Shown here: in pieces, positions 9,553-18,334 of the stretch
Layout of the letters: the number at the start of each line of letters is the position of its first letter
Numbering within the stretch: the stretch's first letter is position 1
NCBI GenBank assembly: GCA_947487155.1
Contig: CANKVS010000012.1
Span: forward strand, 1 to 64,000
DNA from: an uncultured Flaviramulus sp.
GTDB lineage: Bacteria; Bacteroidota; Bacteroidia; Flavobacteriales; Flavobacteriaceae
DNA length: 64,000 nt
Direction of reading: 5' to 3'
Translations under genes and position numbers: made by a program
The notes under the pieces: generated by a model
Databases searched by the model: none
Told to the model about the DNA's origin: nothing
The model's input: the letters and a program-made list of their open reading frames with translations, nothing else

Positions 9553-10146
9553 TTATTTATGCCTCCCTTTTAGTTCGCTTTCTATATCCTTTAAAGTGAA
9601 TCCTTTTGCTTGTAACAACATTAAATAATGAAACAATAAATCTGCTGATTCATACAAGAATAATTCATCATTATTATCCATAGCTTCAATAACCGTTTCT
9701 ACGGCCTCCTCGCCTACTTTTTGAGCTACTTTATTTATACCTTTTTCAAATAAACTAGCAACATAAGATTTTTTTGTATCCTTATTGGCAACGCGTTCAG
9801 CAATAACATCTTCTAAAGTTGAAAAGAACCCATAGTTTGATGTATTATCTTCCTTCCAACACGTATCTGTTCCTTTGTGACATGTTGGCCCAACTGGGTT
9901 TACCTGAATTAAAAGCGAATCATTATCACAATCATTTTTTATATCTACAAGGTTTAAAAAATTACCGCTTTCTTCACCTTTAGTCCACAAGCGTTGCTTA
10001 CTTCTACTAAAGAAAGTAACTTGTTTTGTATCTATTGTTTTTTGATACGCAGCTTCATTCATATAGCCTAACATTAACACGTTTTTAGTTGTGGCGTCTT
10101 GTATTATTGCAGGGATAAGTCCGTCGTTATTATATTTAATATTCAT
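9553..10146 (-). CDS. hisIE: Bifunctional PR-AMP cyclohydrolase / PR-ATP pyrophosphatase
   Basis: This 197-residue fusion catalyses steps 2 and 3 of histidine synthesis. The HisI part (about 1-110) has SRSKQRLWTKGEESGN and the metal-binding CDNDSLL and GPTCHKGTDTCW segments. The HisE part (about 113-197) has EKGINKVAQKVGEEAVETVIEA, which carries the acidic metal-binding residues of the MazG-like fold. It is the last his gene, 100 bp downstream of hisF across a palindromic repeat. Confidence 0.96.
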   Translation of the reverse strand: MNIKYNNDGLIPAIIQDATTKNVLMLGYMNEAAYQKTIDTKQVTFFSRSKQRLWTKGEESGNFLNLVDIKNDCDNDSLLIQVNPVGPTCHKGTDTCWKEDNTSNYGFFSTLEDVIAERVANKDTKKSYVASLFEKGINKVAQKVGEEAVETVIEAMDNNDELFLYESADLLFHYLMLLQAKGFTLKDIESELKGRHK

Positions 10147-10157
10147 GATTTTGTATT

Positions 10158-10243
10158 GTCATTGCGAATCACATTTTGTGATGTGGCAATCTGTTTAATG
10201 TTTTTTTTGATGAGATTACTTCGTCGTTCCTCCTCGTAATGAC
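10158..10243. repeat. 86-bp dispersed palindromic repeat, copy 2
   Basis: It is bounded by GTCATT (10158-10163) and AATGAC (10238-10243) and contains the same internal words as the copy at 1525-1606: TTGCGAA, TGTGGCAATCT, GAGATTACTTCGTCG and CCTCGTAATGACG. It lies in the hisF-hisIE gap. The centre differs in sequence and length from the other copies, while the ends are conserved. Confidence 0.75.
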
Positions 10244-10246
10244 GAA

Positions 10247-11002
10247 TTACAATCGCACTTCTATATTACTTGCTTTTAGTTCTTTTTTTAAATCTGGAAT
10301 AGGTATTTCTCCAAAATGAAACACACTTGCCGCCAAAGCAGCATCTGCTTTTCCATCTTTAAATGTATCTATAAAATGTTGCACATTACCCGCACCGCCA
10401 GAAGCTATTATTGGAATATTTAATTCTTCTGATAGTTTAGCTAGTGCTTTATTTGCAAATCCGTTTTTAGTACCATCATGATTCATAGATGTGAATAATA
10501 TCTCACCAGCGCCTCGTTGTTCAACATCTTTAGCCCATTCAAACAAATCAATGTCTGTTGGAATGCTTCCACCTGCTAAATGCACTTTCCATTCGCCATC
10601 TACTTGTTTTGCATCAATGGCAACTACAATACATTGGCTTCCAAATTTATTCGATAATTCATTAATCAATTCTGGGCGTTTTACTGCTGATGAATTAATG
10701 GAAATCTTATCGGCACCACATTGAAGTAACGCATCAACATGCGCTATAGACGATATACCTCCCCCAACAGTAAACGGAATATTTACTTGCTCTGCAACAT
10801 GCATAACCATTTCTAAAGTTGTTCCTCTGCCTTCTAAAGTTGCAGAAATATCTAAAAAAACAAGTTCATCTGCTCCAACATCGGCATATTGTTTTGCTAG
10901 CTCTACAGGATCTCCTGCATCACGCAAATCGACAAAATTAACGCCTTTTACAGTGCGTCCATCTTTAATATCTAAGCATGGTATAATTCTTTTTGTAAGC
11001 AT
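10247..11002 (-). CDS. hisF: Imidazole glycerol phosphate synthase subunit HisF
   Basis: This 251-residue TIM barrel is the cyclase subunit. It uses ammonia channelled from HisH to convert PRFAR to imidazole glycerol phosphate and AICAR. D11 (in [12 protein letters not shown]) and D130 (in VVAIDAKQ) are the two catalytic aspartates; the phosphate loops GGGISS and ASGGAGN are present. Its partner hisH is two genes upstream, with hisA between them, and palindromic repeats lie on both sides of the gene. Confidence 0.97.
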   Translation of the reverse strand: MLTKRIIPCLDIKDGRTVKGVNFVDLRDAGDPVELAKQYADVGADELVFLDISATLEGRGTTLEMVMHVAEQVNIPFTVGGGISSIAHVDALLQCGADKISINSSAVKRPELINELSNKFGSQCIVVAIDAKQVDGEWKVHLAGGSIPTDIDLFEWAKDVEQRGAGEILFTSMNHDGTKNGFANKALAKLSEELNIPIIASGGAGNVQHFIDTFKDGKADAALAASVFHFGEIPIPDLKKELKASNIEVRL

Positions 11003-11018
11003 TAAATTTAATTATAAC

Positions 11019-11098
11019 GTCATTGCGAAATCGATAGGTTGCGGCAATCTTTTGATAAAATAATGAGATTACCACGTCGTTTCACTCCTCATAATGAC
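11019..11098. repeat. 80-bp dispersed palindromic repeat, copy 3
   Basis: It is bounded by GTCATT (11019-11024) and AATGAC (11093-11098), with internal TTGCGAAA, TTGCGGCAATCT, GAGATTACCACGTCG and CTCCTCATAATGAC. It fills the gap between hisA and hisF. It is the same family as 1525-1606 and 10158-10243. Confidence 0.75.
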
Positions 11099-11104
11099 AG
11101 TATG

Positions 11105-11845
11105 TTACACAAACTTCTCTAATTGTTTTAAACTAATTCTATTTTCATAGATAGCCTTTCCTATAATAACGCCTTCACACCCTAATGTTATTAACTTTGG
11201 TAATTCGTCTATTTTTGAAATACCACCAGAAGCGATAAGTTTTATGGATTGACCACTACTACTATTTGTACATTCTGAAATAATGTCTTTATACAAATCG
11301 AACGAAGGTCCTTCAAGCATGCCATCCTTTGATATATCGGTACAAATTACATATTGAATACGTTGTTTTTGATAGCCTTTAATAAAAGGAATCACATCTT
11401 CTGTACTATTTTCTTGCCAACCACTAATAGCTATTTTTCCAGCGTTACTATCAGCTCCAAGTATAATTTTTTCGGTACCATATTTAGATATCCAACCTTT
11501 AAACGTTTCTGGATCTTTAATAGCTATACTGCCTCCTGTGATTTGGCGTGCACCCGAATTGAATGCTATATACAAATCTTCATTAGTTTTTAACCCTCCA
11601 CCAAAATCTATTTTTAAATTGGTTTTTGAAGCAATTTGTTCTAACACTTTATAGTTAACAATGTGTTGCGCCTTTGCACCATCTAAATCTACTAAATGTA
11701 AATACTCTATTCCTGAAGCTTCAAACATTTTTGCAACCTCAAGCGGGTTTTCATTATAAATTTTTTTAGTATCGTAATCGCCTTTTGTTAAACGAACACA
11801 TTTTCCGTCAATAATATCTATGGCTGGTATAATTCTCATTTTCAA
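11105..11845 (-). CDS. hisA: ProFAR isomerase HisA
   Basis: This 246-residue TIM barrel isomerises ProFAR to PRFAR. D10 ([13 protein letters not shown]) and D132 ([10 protein letters not shown]) are the expected acid/base pair, and [14 protein letters not shown] and ASGGISK are the phosphate-binding stretches. It is paralogous to the adjacent hisF, as usual. It lies downstream of the four-helix-bundle remnant and about 290 bp after hisH. Confidence 0.96.
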   Translation of the reverse strand: MKMRIIPAIDIIDGKCVRLTKGDYDTKKIYNENPLEVAKMFEASGIEYLHLVDLDGAKAQHIVNYKVLEQIASKTNLKIDFGGGLKTNEDLYIAFNSGARQITGGSIAIKDPETFKGWISKYGTEKIILGADSNAGKIAISGWQENSTEDVIPFIKGYQKQRIQYVICTDISKDGMLEGPSFDLYKDIISECTNSSSGQSIKLIASGGISKIDELPKLITLGCEGVIIGKAIYENRISLKQLEKFV

Positions 11846-11884
11846 TATTAAATATTAGAAGTTAAAAGTACAAAGTACTAGCAA

Positions 11885-12133
11885 CTACTTCTTATTATTT
11901 CTTTTAGCTGTATTTATTGAAGCAACTGTTATGGCTAACAATTCTTTTCTTTCTTTTTTAAGAATTAGTATTTCTTCTGAATGCTCTGGAAGAATTTCTT
12001 CAAATACTGAGCTAGAACTTCTAATTAATTGATTAACAAAAGCATTATACTCTCTAGATTTTGGAACCTTAAAGCAAAAATGCCAGCAGTTTAATGCAAA
12101 TCGTTTAGTTCTTGATATTAATTCGTTTTTCAT
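11885..12133 (-). pseudogene. Internally deleted four-helix-bundle (S23/IVP) protein gene
   Basis: The 82 codons start like a typical four-helix-bundle protein of the 23S rRNA intervening-sequence family (MKNELISRTKRFALNCW, then QLIRSSSSV) and end like one (FEEILPEHSEEILILKKE, then LLAITVASINTAKRN). Full members are about 115-125 residues and carry a middle part of roughly 40 residues between RSSSSV and the EIL stretch. Here the two ends are fused in frame, so at least one helix of the bundle is missing. It lies between hisH and hisA, 5 bp after the hisH stop. A shortened but expressed protein cannot be excluded. Confidence 0.65.
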
Positions 12134-12138
12134 AATAT

Positions 12139-12732
12139 CTAACTTTTAATACCTAACTTTAAAAAATTCTTCAAAATTCGTTCTCCTGCTAAACTACTCT
12201 TTTCTGGATGAAACTGTACTCCATAAAAATTTTTATGTTGTAGTGCTGATGCGTAATTTAATCCGTAATCGGTTTTAGCAATAGTTTCTTTGCAGTGTTC
12301 TGCATAATAGCTATGAACCAAATACATATATTCATTTTCTTTGATGCCTTTAAATAAATCGGACTTTAAATGATTTATAACATTCCAACCCATTTGTGGT
12401 ACTTTTACATCATTTGTAAAGCGTTTTACTGATGTTTGAAAAATGCCTAGTCCTTTTGTGTTACCTTCTTCGGTTGATTTGCACATTAATTGCATTCCTA
12501 AACAAATACCCAGTACAGGTTGTTTTAAAGTAGGAATTAAAGCATCTAAACCACTTTCTTTTAACATGGTCATGGCAGTACTTGCCTCACCAACACCAGG
12601 AAATATAATTTTATCTGCTGCTAAAATTTCCTCTGGATTATTAGACAAAATAGCATCGTAGCCCAAACGTTTAAAAGCAAATTGAATACTTTTAATGTTT
12701 CCTGCGCCGTAATTAATAATTATAAGTTTCAA
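12139..12732 (-). CDS. hisH: Imidazole glycerol phosphate synthase subunit HisH
   Basis: This 197-residue class I glutamine amidotransferase supplies ammonia to HisF. The catalytic triad is visible as C77 (GICLGMQLM), H175 and E177 (GVQFHPEKSS). The start is supported by the conserved KLIIINYGAGNIKSI strand. It lies 284 bp downstream of hisB; that gap carries only an AATTCC-type inverted repeat. Confidence 0.96.
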   Translation of the reverse strand: MKLIIINYGAGNIKSIQFAFKRLGYDAILSNNPEEILAADKIIFPGVGEASTAMTMLKESGLDALIPTLKQPVLGICLGMQLMCKSTEEGNTKGLGIFQTSVKRFTNDVKVPQMGWNVINHLKSDLFKGIKENEYMYLVHSYYAEHCKETIAKTDYGLNYASALQHKNFYGVQFHPEKSSLAGERILKNFLKLGIKS

Positions 12733-12963
12733 ACTTCTCTATTTTATTGTTTTTGAATTTTGAAACCTTATAATGAAGTTTATTTAAACTTTTTCAATCA
12801 GCTAAAAAATTGCCCTTTTTCATTCACTTTTCATCTTTGTTTAACTTACGTAACGCTGCTATGTAACTTAAAAAAGTCTTTAATTGAACAAAAAATGACT
12901 AATTTTCGCTATAATTCAAAAAGTCTAAATGACTTCAATTACAAAATCCAATATTCAATTTTT

Positions 12964-13003
12964 AAATTCCAAAATTCACTCAAACTATTGGAATTTGGAA
13001 TTT
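12964..13003. repeat. Short inverted repeat between hisB and hisH
   Basis: The arms AAATTCCAAA (12964-12973) and TTTGGAATTT (12994-13003) are perfect 10-bp complements with a 20-nt loop. It lies in the 284-bp gap between hisB and hisH, where no gene is seen. It may be an RNA hairpin within the operon transcript. Confidence 0.5.
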
Positions 13004-13016
13004 GTTTTTTGGAATT

Positions 13017-14150
13017 TTACAAAACCCCTTTTGTGGATGGTAAAATCATTTTTTCAATATCTCGTTTTACAGCCATTTTAATAGCTTTTGCAAAGGCTTT
13101 AAAAATAGCTTCAATTTTATGGTGCTCGTTTGTGCCTTCTGCCTTTATATTTAAATTACATTTTGCGCCATCTGTAAACGATTTAAAAAAGTGAAAAAAC
13201 ATTTCTGTTGGCATTTTACCAATCATTTCTCGTTTAAAATCGGCTTCCCAAACTAACCAATTTCTACCACCAAAATCGATAGCAGCTTGCGCAAAACAAT
13301 CATCCATTGGCAAGCTAAAACCGTAACGTTCAATACCAAGTTTATTACCTAAAGTGGTATTAAACACCTCTCCCAAAGCAATTGCAGTATCTTCGATAGT
13401 GTGGTGCTCGTCAACTTCTAAATCGCCATCAACTTTTATATCTAAATCTAATTGTCCGTGACGCGCAATTTGATCCAACATATGGTCAAAAAAATCTAAC
13501 CCAGTACTAATATTACTTTTTCCCGTACCGTCTAAGTTTAACTGAATAGCAATTTTAGTTTCATTAGTATTTCTGGTTATCTCTCCAGTACGATCTGCTG
13601 TTTTTAAAAAGGTGTAGATGTCCTCCCAATCATTACTTTCTAAAGCGATATAAGCATCTAACTCCTCCCGTTTTACAGTAATTTCATCAGTTCCTAAATG
13701 GGTGTCATCATTAATAAAAATGCCTTTTCCTCCTAGGTTTTTGGCTAATTCAATATCGGTAAGTCTATCTCCTATAACAAAAGAATTTTCTAAATCATAT
13801 TCATCTGAAAAAAACTTAGTAAGCAATCCTGTATTTGGTTTTCTGGTTGGTGCATTATCTTTCGCATAGGTTTCGTCAATATATACTTCTTTGAATTCTA
13901 CACCTTCATTTTTGAAAGTTTCTAACACAAAATTATGAATGGGCCAAAATTTTTCTGATGGATTATCTGGAGTCCCTAAACCATCTTGATTTGTAACCAT
14001 AATAATTTCATAATCCAGTTCTCTACATATTCGTCCTAAAAACTGAAACACTTTTGGATAAAAAATCAGCTTTTCAAACGCATCTACTTGTTCGTCTGCT
14101 GGCTCTTTTATTAGTGTACCGTCTCTATCTATAAATAATACTTTTTTCAT
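13017..14150 (-). CDS. hisB: Bifunctional histidinol-phosphatase / IGP dehydratase
   Basis: This 377-residue fusion has an N-terminal HAD phosphatase (about 1-170; D7 and D9 in FIDRDGTL, later [12 protein letters not shown]) that removes phosphate from histidinol phosphate. The C-terminal imidazole glycerol phosphate dehydratase (about 185-377) has the metal-binding [13 protein letters not shown] and [16 protein letters not shown] motifs. The fusion is also known from enterobacteria and is common in Bacteroidota. The gene lies between hisC and hisH in the usual order. Confidence 0.97.
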   Translation of the reverse strand: MKKVLFIDRDGTLIKEPADEQVDAFEKLIFYPKVFQFLGRICRELDYEIIMVTNQDGLGTPDNPSEKFWPIHNFVLETFKNEGVEFKEVYIDETYAKDNAPTRKPNTGLLTKFFSDEYDLENSFVIGDRLTDIELAKNLGGKGIFINDDTHLGTDEITVKREELDAYIALESNDWEDIYTFLKTADRTGEITRNTNETKIAIQLNLDGTGKSNISTGLDFFDHMLDQIARHGQLDLDIKVDGDLEVDEHHTIEDTAIALGEVFNTTLGNKLGIERYGFSLPMDDCFAQAAIDFGGRNWLVWEADFKREMIGKMPTEMFFHFFKSFTDGAKCNLNIKAEGTNEHHKIEAIFKAFAKAIKMAVKRDIEKMILPSTKGVL

Positions 14151-14156
14151 CTTTTT

Positions 14157-14180
14157 GTCATTCCTGCGATGGCAGAAATC
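14157..14180. repeat. Short TTCCTGCG-type palindromic repeat
   Basis: The segment GTCATTCCTGCGATGGCAGA followed by AATC in the hisC-hisB gap is one of several short hairpins of the ATTCCTG..CAGGAAT or ATTCCCG..CGGGAAT type between minus-strand genes here (others at 15303-15322, 16645-16668, 17575-17594 and 22095-22114). Confidence 0.45.
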
Positions 14181-14225
14181 TTTTTAATTAATACTCTTTT
14201 GTCTAAATATTTATGACAATTCGTT

Positions 14226-15275
14226 TCATTTTAAACTTTTTAATGCTGTAATTAATACGTCCACTTCATGAGAAGTACCAACTGTAATTCTCAAGCAATT
14301 ATCGCAAAGTACTTGATTGGTTCTATTTCTAATTACTATGCCTTTCTCAATAAGTTGATTATAACGTTTAGTAGCATCATCAACTTTTAATAAGACAAAA
14401 TTAGCATCTGATGGGTATATCTTTTCAACAAAATTAATAGTTAATAAGGCTTCTGATAACTGATTTCTGTCTGATACTAATTTTTTAATTTCCTGTTGAA
14501 TTTTTTCAATATTTGATAACCTTTCAATAGCCTTTAATTGAGTAAGTTCGTTAACATTATATGGTGGCTTAATACTGTTTAAAACTGAAATAATTTCTTC
14601 TGAAGCATAACATATACCCAATCTAATTCCTGCCATTCCATAGGCTTTAGACAGTGTTTGGGTTACAATTAAATTAGGAAACTCACTTAATCTACTAATC
14701 CAGCTTGCTTCGTTTGAAAAATCGATATAAGCTTCATCAATAACCACAATACCTTTAAATTCAGAGATAAGTTTTTCAATTTTATCAGCATCAAAACTAT
14801 TTGCTGTAGGGTTATTAGGCGAACAAATAAAAAGTAGCTTGCTATTTCCATCCTGAGTATTTAAAATACCGGCTACTTTTGGCTGAAAATTGCTAGACAA
14901 TTGCACTTCTTTAATGGCTATTGCATTAATATTGGCAAGCACACTATACATACCGTAAGTTGGTGGTAGCGTAATGACATTATCTTGATTGGGTTCGCAA
15001 AAGGCTCTAAAAATAAGGTCTAAAACTTCGTCGCTTCCATTACCTAAAAGTATTTTTTCTGTTGAAATATTTTTTATTTCAGATAGTATAAATTTTAGTT
15101 TTCCCTGTTGCGGGTCTGGATAACGATTAACACCATTTTCAAACGGGTTTTCATTAGCATCCAAAAATGTCATAGCATCAGTATTGCCTTGAAATTCATC
15201 TCTTGCTGATGAATACGGTTTTAACGATTGTATTGCTGGTCGTATTATATTACTAATTTCAAATTTCGTTTTCAT
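14226..15275 (-). CDS. hisC: Histidinol-phosphate aminotransferase
   Basis: This 349-residue fold-type I PLP enzyme transfers an amino group from glutamate to imidazole acetol phosphate. The PLP lysine is K210 in TQTLSKAYGMAGIRLG; D180 and Y183 (VVIDEAYIDF) and the CSPNNPT loop (151-157) are typical. Length is normal. Short palindromes lie on both sides, toward hisD and hisB. Confidence 0.96.
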   Translation of the reverse strand: MKTKFEISNIIRPAIQSLKPYSSARDEFQGNTDAMTFLDANENPFENGVNRYPDPQQGKLKFILSEIKNISTEKILLGNGSDEVLDLIFRAFCEPNQDNVITLPPTYGMYSVLANINAIAIKEVQLSSNFQPKVAGILNTQDGNSKLLFICSPNNPTANSFDADKIEKLISEFKGIVVIDEAYIDFSNEASWISRLSEFPNLIVTQTLSKAYGMAGIRLGICYASEEIISVLNSIKPPYNVNELTQLKAIERLSNIEKIQQEIKKLVSDRNQLSEALLTINFVEKIYPSDANFVLLKVDDATKRYNQLIEKGIVIRNRTNQVLCDNCLRITVGTSHEVDVLITALKSLK

Positions 15276-15302
15276 AATAATCTAATGAACTCGGTTCATG
15301 AG

Positions 15303-15322
15303 ATTCCTGTCTTTACAGGAAT
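15303..15322. repeat. Short palindrome between hisD and hisC
   Basis: ATTCCTGT (15303-15310) pairs perfectly with ACAGGAAT (15315-15322) across a CTTT loop and is followed by GACA. It belongs to the same short-hairpin group as 16645-16668 and 17575-17594. Confidence 0.6.
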
Positions 15323-15331
15323 GACAAATAT

Positions 15332-16615
15332 TTATTTTAAATCCTTTAATCGTATTGAAACGGCATTTTTATGAGCTTGTAAACCTTCAGCTTCTGCCAT
15401 TAACTCAATGGTTTCTCCTATATTCAACAGACCTTCTTTTGATATTTTTTGAAACGTCATACTCTTTAAAAAACTATCTAAATTCACCCCAGAATAGGCT
15501 TTACTAAAACCGTTTGTTGGTAAGGTATGATTTGTTCCTGATGCATAATCTCCTGCGCTTTCTGGCGTGTAATTACCTATAAACACCGAACCTGCATTTA
15601 AAATCCCGTTAATATAATAGGTGTCGTTTTTAGTACATACTATAAAGTGCTCGGGGCCATATTCATTTATTAATAGCAATGCTTGTTCATCGCTTTTAAT
15701 ATAAATAAGTTTCGAGTTATCAATCGCTTTTTGGGCAATCGCTTTTCTTGGAAGAACTTCTAATTGCTCGCTAATTTCACCTGAAACTGCATTTAATAAT
15801 TCTTTAGAAGTTGAAACCAAAATAACCTGACTATCTGTACCGTGTTCTGCTTGACTTAACAAATCTGAAGCTACGTAACTTGCATTTGCAGAATCATCGG
15901 CAACAACTAATAATTCGCTAGGTCCTGCAGGCATATCTATAGCCACGCCAAACTTTGTAGCTATTTGTTTTGCCACCGTTACAAACTGATTTCCTGGGCC
16001 AAAAATTTTATATACTTTAGGTATGGTTTCAGTGCCAAAAGTTAATCCGGCTATGGCTTGAATCCCTCCAACTTTAAAAATTTTGGTAACCCCACAAAGT
16101 TTAGCAGCATATAATATTTCTGGTGCTAATTCGCCTTTTTTATTTGGTGGGGAACATAAAACAATATCTTTACAACCAGCAATTTTTGCAGGTACAGCAA
16201 GCATTAATACTGTTGAAAATAAAGGTGCTGTTCCTCCAGGAATATAAATTCCTACTTTTTCTATTGGGCGTTTTTCTTGCCAACAGGTCACACCTTTTGC
16301 TGTGTCTACTTTAACTTTTGAAGTTTGTTGCGCAACATGAAACGTTTCAATATTTTGCTTCGCTTTTTTTATTGCTATTTGCAGATTAACAGGAACCATA
16401 TCAATCGCCTTGTCTATATCTTCATTACTAATACTATTCGATTCTAATGCCACACCATCAAACTGTAATGTGCATTTTTTAATGGCTTGATCGCCGTTAT
16501 TATTTACATCATCAAAAACCTGATTAACAGTAGATTCAATATCATTAACCGTTTGAGTTGGGCGTTTTAAAATGCTAGACCACTCGCTTCTATTTGGATT
16601 ATTTATGATTTTCAT
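15332..16615 (-). CDS. hisD: Histidinol dehydrogenase
   Basis: This 427-residue zinc enzyme oxidises histidinol to histidine in two NAD+-dependent steps. E322 and H323 (EYGPEHFIV) are the catalytic pair; SQAEHGTDSQ (about 254-263) carries zinc-binding Gln and His. GGIQAIAGLTFGTETIPKV and GPGNQFVTVAK are family signatures. It is the second his gene, 62 bp after hisG. Confidence 0.97.
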   Translation of the reverse strand: MKIINNPNRSEWSSILKRPTQTVNDIESTVNQVFDDVNNNGDQAIKKCTLQFDGVALESNSISNEDIDKAIDMVPVNLQIAIKKAKQNIETFHVAQQTSKVKVDTAKGVTCWQEKRPIEKVGIYIPGGTAPLFSTVLMLAVPAKIAGCKDIVLCSPPNKKGELAPEILYAAKLCGVTKIFKVGGIQAIAGLTFGTETIPKVYKIFGPGNQFVTVAKQIATKFGVAIDMPAGPSELLVVADDSANASYVASDLLSQAEHGTDSQVILVSTSKELLNAVSGEISEQLEVLPRKAIAQKAIDNSKLIYIKSDEQALLLINEYGPEHFIVCTKNDTYYINGILNAGSVFIGNYTPESAGDYASGTNHTLPTNGFSKAYSGVNLDSFLKSMTFQKISKEGLLNIGETIELMAEAEGLQAHKNAVSIRLKDLK

Positions 16616-16644
16616 TTTTATTTAACTTTCAGTTAAAATCACGG

Positions 16645-16668
16645 GTTCCTGTCTTCGCAGAAATGACA
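16645..16668. repeat. Short palindrome between hisG and hisD
   Basis: GTTCCTGTCTTCGCAG followed by AAATGAC forms an imperfect hairpin around CTGTCTTCGCAG. It is the same type as 15303-15322 and occurs at the equivalent place in the next gap. Confidence 0.45.
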
Positions 16669-16677
16669 AAATTAAGT

Positions 16678-17535
16678 TTAAAGCACCATTTTTTCTATAG
16701 GGCAAACTAAAATGCCTTGGGCGCCATTATTTTTTAACTCATCAATAACATCCCAAAATTCATTTTTACTAATTACAGAGTGCACAGAACTCCACCCTTC
16801 TTGGGCTAAAGGTAAAACTGTTGGACTTTTCATTCCTGGTAACACATTAATAATGTCATCAATTTTGTCGTTAGGTGCATTAAGTAAAATATATTTAGAT
16901 TGTCTTCCTTTTAAAACGGATTGTATTCTAAATTGAATTTTATCTAAAATGGCTTGTTTTTCTTCACTTAGTATGGGAGAGACGGCTAATACTGCTTCCG
17001 ATTTTAAAATCGTATCAACCTCTTTTAAGTTATTTTTAAACAAGGTACTTCCGCTAGAAACAATATCGCAAATAGCATCGGCTAAACCTATATTGGGAGC
17101 TATCTCTACCGATCCATTAATAATATGAAGGTTAGCATTTACACCATTTTTTTCAAGAAAACCTTGAACTGTTTTTGGGTAAGATGTTGCAATACGCTTA
17201 CCTTCCAAATCCTTTATACTAGAGTAATTCGCCGCTTTGGGTACAGCAATACAAACTCTGCAAGTAGAAAAACCAAGCTTTTCTACCACATTAATATCAT
17301 TGCCTTTTTCTATTAATACATTTTCTCCTATAATGGCTGCATCAACCACACCATCTTTAAGATACTGCGGGATATCTCCGTTTCTTAAATAAAAAACTTC
17401 TACTGGAAAATTTCTAGCTGAAGCCTTTAATTGGTCTTTTCCGTTATCGATAGAAATACCAATATCTTTTAAAATTTTCATAGAGTCGTCATTTAAACGC
17501 CCTGATTTTTGCACTGCAATCCTTAATTTACTCAT
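16678..17535 (-). CDS. hisG: ATP phosphoribosyltransferase, long form
   Basis: This 285-residue enzyme catalyses the committed step, ATP plus PRPP to PR-ATP. The N-terminal catalytic part begins LRIAVQKSGRLNDDSMKIL; DAICDIVSSGSTLFKNNL (about 152-170) is the PRPP loop region. The C-terminal domain of about 75 residues (from around 210) is the ACT-like part that binds histidine for feedback inhibition, marking it as the long, HisZ-independent type. It is first in the operon, preceded by a histidine leader and attenuator. Confidence 0.97.
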   Translation of the reverse strand: MSKLRIAVQKSGRLNDDSMKILKDIGISIDNGKDQLKASARNFPVEVFYLRNGDIPQYLKDGVVDAAIIGENVLIEKGNDINVVEKLGFSTCRVCIAVPKAANYSSIKDLEGKRIATSYPKTVQGFLEKNGVNANLHIINGSVEIAPNIGLADAICDIVSSGSTLFKNNLKEVDTILKSEAVLAVSPILSEEKQAILDKIQFRIQSVLKGRQSKYILLNAPNDKIDDIINVLPGMKSPTVLPLAQEGWSSVHSVISKNEFWDVIDELKNNGAQGILVCPIEKMVL

Positions 17536-17574
17536 TTTATCAATTATTATTATTTATCCGCAACGGGACAAAAT

Positions 17575-17594
17575 ATTCCCGTTTTCGCGGGAAT
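17575..17594. repeat. Short ATTCCCG/CGGGAAT hairpin
   Basis: ATTCCCG (17575-17581) pairs with CGGGAAT (17588-17594) across a six-base loop, immediately beyond the T tract of the his attenuator. It resembles the short hairpins elsewhere in the operon and may or may not contribute to attenuation. Confidence 0.55.
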
Positions 17595-17598
17595 AAAA

Positions 17599-17627
17599 AA
17601 ACCCGCTTGATTGTCTCAAACGGGTTT
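17599..17627 (-). terminator. his attenuator terminator hairpin
   Basis: In the minus direction a 12-bp stem (17616-17627 with 17599-17610, one G.U pair) with a 5-nt loop is followed by TTTT (after a stem end already rich in T), a standard intrinsic terminator. It lies 30 nt after the stop codon of a histidine-rich leader peptide. The 5' arm (17614-17622) is also complementary to the leader segment at 17664-17672, so two exclusive structures are possible. Confidence 0.85.
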
Positions 17628-17657
17628 AAAAATATGTTGATTCTATTCAATACATCT

Positions 17658-17711
17658 TCAGTTCGCTTGAGAGCAAATATGAAAATGATGATGTGATTGA
17701 ATAAAGTTCAT
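17658..17711 (-). CDS. hisL: Histidine operon leader peptide
   Basis: The ATG at 17711 opens a 17-codon frame reading MNFIQSHHHFHICSQAN and then TGA. Four of its 17 codons are histidine (CAT CAT CAT TTT CAT). It lies 122 bp before hisG and is followed by a terminator. The last codons (TCT CAA GCG) form the antiterminator segment. A ribosome stalled at the His codons for lack of charged tRNA-His would leave this segment free to pair with the terminator's 5' arm; one that reaches the stop codon would cover it and let the terminator form. The peptide itself is not expected to have a function. Confidence 0.85.
   Translation of the reverse strand: MNFIQSHHHFHICSQAN
17664..17672 (-). promoter_or_regulatory. 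Antiterminator segment of the his leader
   Basis: On the minus strand this is TCTCAAGCG. It is complementary over 9 bases, with one G.U pair, to CGTTTGAGA (17614-17622), which includes part of the 5' arm of the attenuator stem. Pairing here would prevent the terminator. Confidence 0.7.
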
Positions 17712-17873
17712 GTCTTGTTTTATTTATGCAATTTTATAATATATTTTTATATTATACAAGTGTTGAGAGAATTATTTGGAATATTTCAAAATTACAACAT
17801 CCAAAATATTTATAACGTAATTAAAGTTACGCATTAGTGTAAATAGTATAAAACTATTTTAAAGAATTACTCT

Positions 17874-18242
17874 TTAATTTTTCTTTTTGGCAGTGATTTC
17901 TAATGTTCCATCATCTGTATAAACAAAACCTACCAGCTTACCTTTCTTTTTCTTTAATTCTACTTTTACATAGTTTCCTTCAACATAGGTTTCAATAATT
18001 AATGCGCCATCTTTTACTTTAACAGAGTCAGCTTTATTCGTGCTTCCATCATTATATATTGTAGTAGATGTATATTTACCGTCTTCTTTTTTTATTACTA
18101 TTTTGCCAGTTTCAAATCCGTAAGGCGCTTCATTACAAGTGTATTCCCAAGTTCCTTTATATTTAGAAACAGATTCTTGTGCTTGAATTGTAAGGTTAAA
18201 AATTAAAGCTAAAACGGTTAATGCAATAAGATTTTTTTTCAT
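17874..18242 (-). CDS. Small secreted protein, unknown function
   Basis: This 122-residue protein has a clear signal peptide (residues 1-21, ending IQAQ). The mature part looks beta-strand rich: SKYKGTWEYTC, then alternating KxDGKYTSTTIYNDGST and KVELKKKKGKLVGFVYTDDGT, and a lysine-rich end. This resembles lipocalin-like or extracellular beta proteins, but there is no diagnostic motif. It sits upstream of the his leader on the same strand. Confidence 0.7.
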   Translation of the reverse strand: MKKNLIALTVLALIFNLTIQAQESVSKYKGTWEYTCNEAPYGFETGKIVIKKEDGKYTSTTIYNDGSTNKADSVKVKDGALIIETYVEGNYVKVELKKKKGKLVGFVYTDDGTLEITAKKKN

Positions 18243-18334
18243 AAGATCATTTTTTTGATTTATTTATATTTCTATGATTCTAAACAAAAGTATATAAGAA
18301 CCAGTTATTTATAAAAAATATGGGGCGAATATGA

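Larger units (their letters stand above)
17536..17873 (-). other. his operon 5' leader region
   Basis: The 338-bp region before hisG holds, in transcript order, an AT-rich promoter zone, the leader peptide (17658-17711), an antiterminator segment overlapping its last codons (17664-17672), the attenuator hairpin (17599-17627) and a second short hairpin (17575-17594) about 40 bp before the hisG start. No other gene is seen. Confidence 0.75.

Noticed and set aside
12760..13194. 144-residue open frame opposite the hisB end
   Set aside because: It covers an AT-rich gap and the antisense of conserved hisB codons; low-complexity composition suggests chance.
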